DNA from: a virus
IMG/VR virus record: IMGVR_UViG_3300031951_001122
Coordinates: 1 to 25,132 of that record
Reading direction: 5' to 3' (one strand)
DNA: 25,132 bases
Positions 25,131 through 25,132 of the stretch are shown piece by piece. Both the position numbers and the translations under genes were made by a program. Each line of letters starts with the position of its first letter. The stretch's first letter is position 1. Under the pieces are notes generated by a model. It ran no database searches. It saw only the letters and a program-made list of their open reading frames with translations, and was not told the DNA's origin.

Positions 25131-25132
25131 TA

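Noticed and set aside
1-25132. CRISPR arrays, tRNA genes, insertion sequences, terminators
   Set aside because: No regularly spaced repeats, cloverleaf candidates, transposase frames or stem-plus-T-run structures were seen; all of the window is taken up by coding frames and gaps of at most 29 bases.

Overview
The window is 25 kb of a tailed double-stranded DNA bacteriophage, seen as its virion-assembly (late) region. All 21 genes I support lie on the minus strand, so transcription runs from high to low coordinates. They are packed with almost no gaps: the longest non-coding stretch is 29 bases, and many junctions are TAATG or ATGA stop/start overlaps. There are no tRNAs, CRISPR arrays, insertion sequences or visible terminators. 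The DNA is A+T-rich. Start codons are preceded by A/T-rich leaders without a clear Shine-Dalgarno sequence, as is usual in Bacteroidota. Together with the protein families (crAss-like portal, terminase and muzzle/stabilization proteins; LamG-like and DUF1566 adhesins), this suggests a podovirus related to Crassvirales that infects a member of the Bacteroidota, probably environmental. This taxonomic call rests on remembered family patterns, not on a search.

Layout, in order of transcription. (1) 25130-23331: host-recognition-type proteins (a DUF1566/C-type-lectin-like protein, a small protein, a LamG-like protein) and a 62-aa protein. (2) 23328-22749: two small membrane proteins that could be holin or lysis components. 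(3) 22765-22110: two proteins with twin-cysteine motifs (CC-x4/5-CC) just before the terminase; the 51-aa one is annotated here by reading the sequence directly. (4) 22110-14651: the DNA-packaging and head block, with large terminase, portal with a Q-rich coiled-coil tail, an acidic scaffold-like protein and the major capsid protein. (5) 14621-8829: connector, ring and other structural candidates, several rich in cysteine, with one Cys-x-x-Cys membrane protein between them. (6) 8827-4769: the 1352-aa tail stabilization/muzzle protein. (7) 4765-1: a 1084-aa modular protein and a further large protein cut by the window edge (at least 494 aa). Both look like virion cargo or ejected proteins, and the second carries a metallopeptidase-like HE-x3-H segment.

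How they would work together: terminase threads DNA through the portal into a capsid built on the scaffold; ring/adaptor proteins and the muzzle close the short tail; the large modular proteins would be packaged and ejected into the host; the adhesins and membrane proteins serve entry and exit. The least explained parts are the two large modular proteins at 1-4765 (repeat motif, conserved linker followed by an orphan C-terminal domain, unusual metallopeptidase-like motif), the paired twin-cysteine proteins before the terminase, and a possible -1 frameshift or unusual start at 10020-10092.
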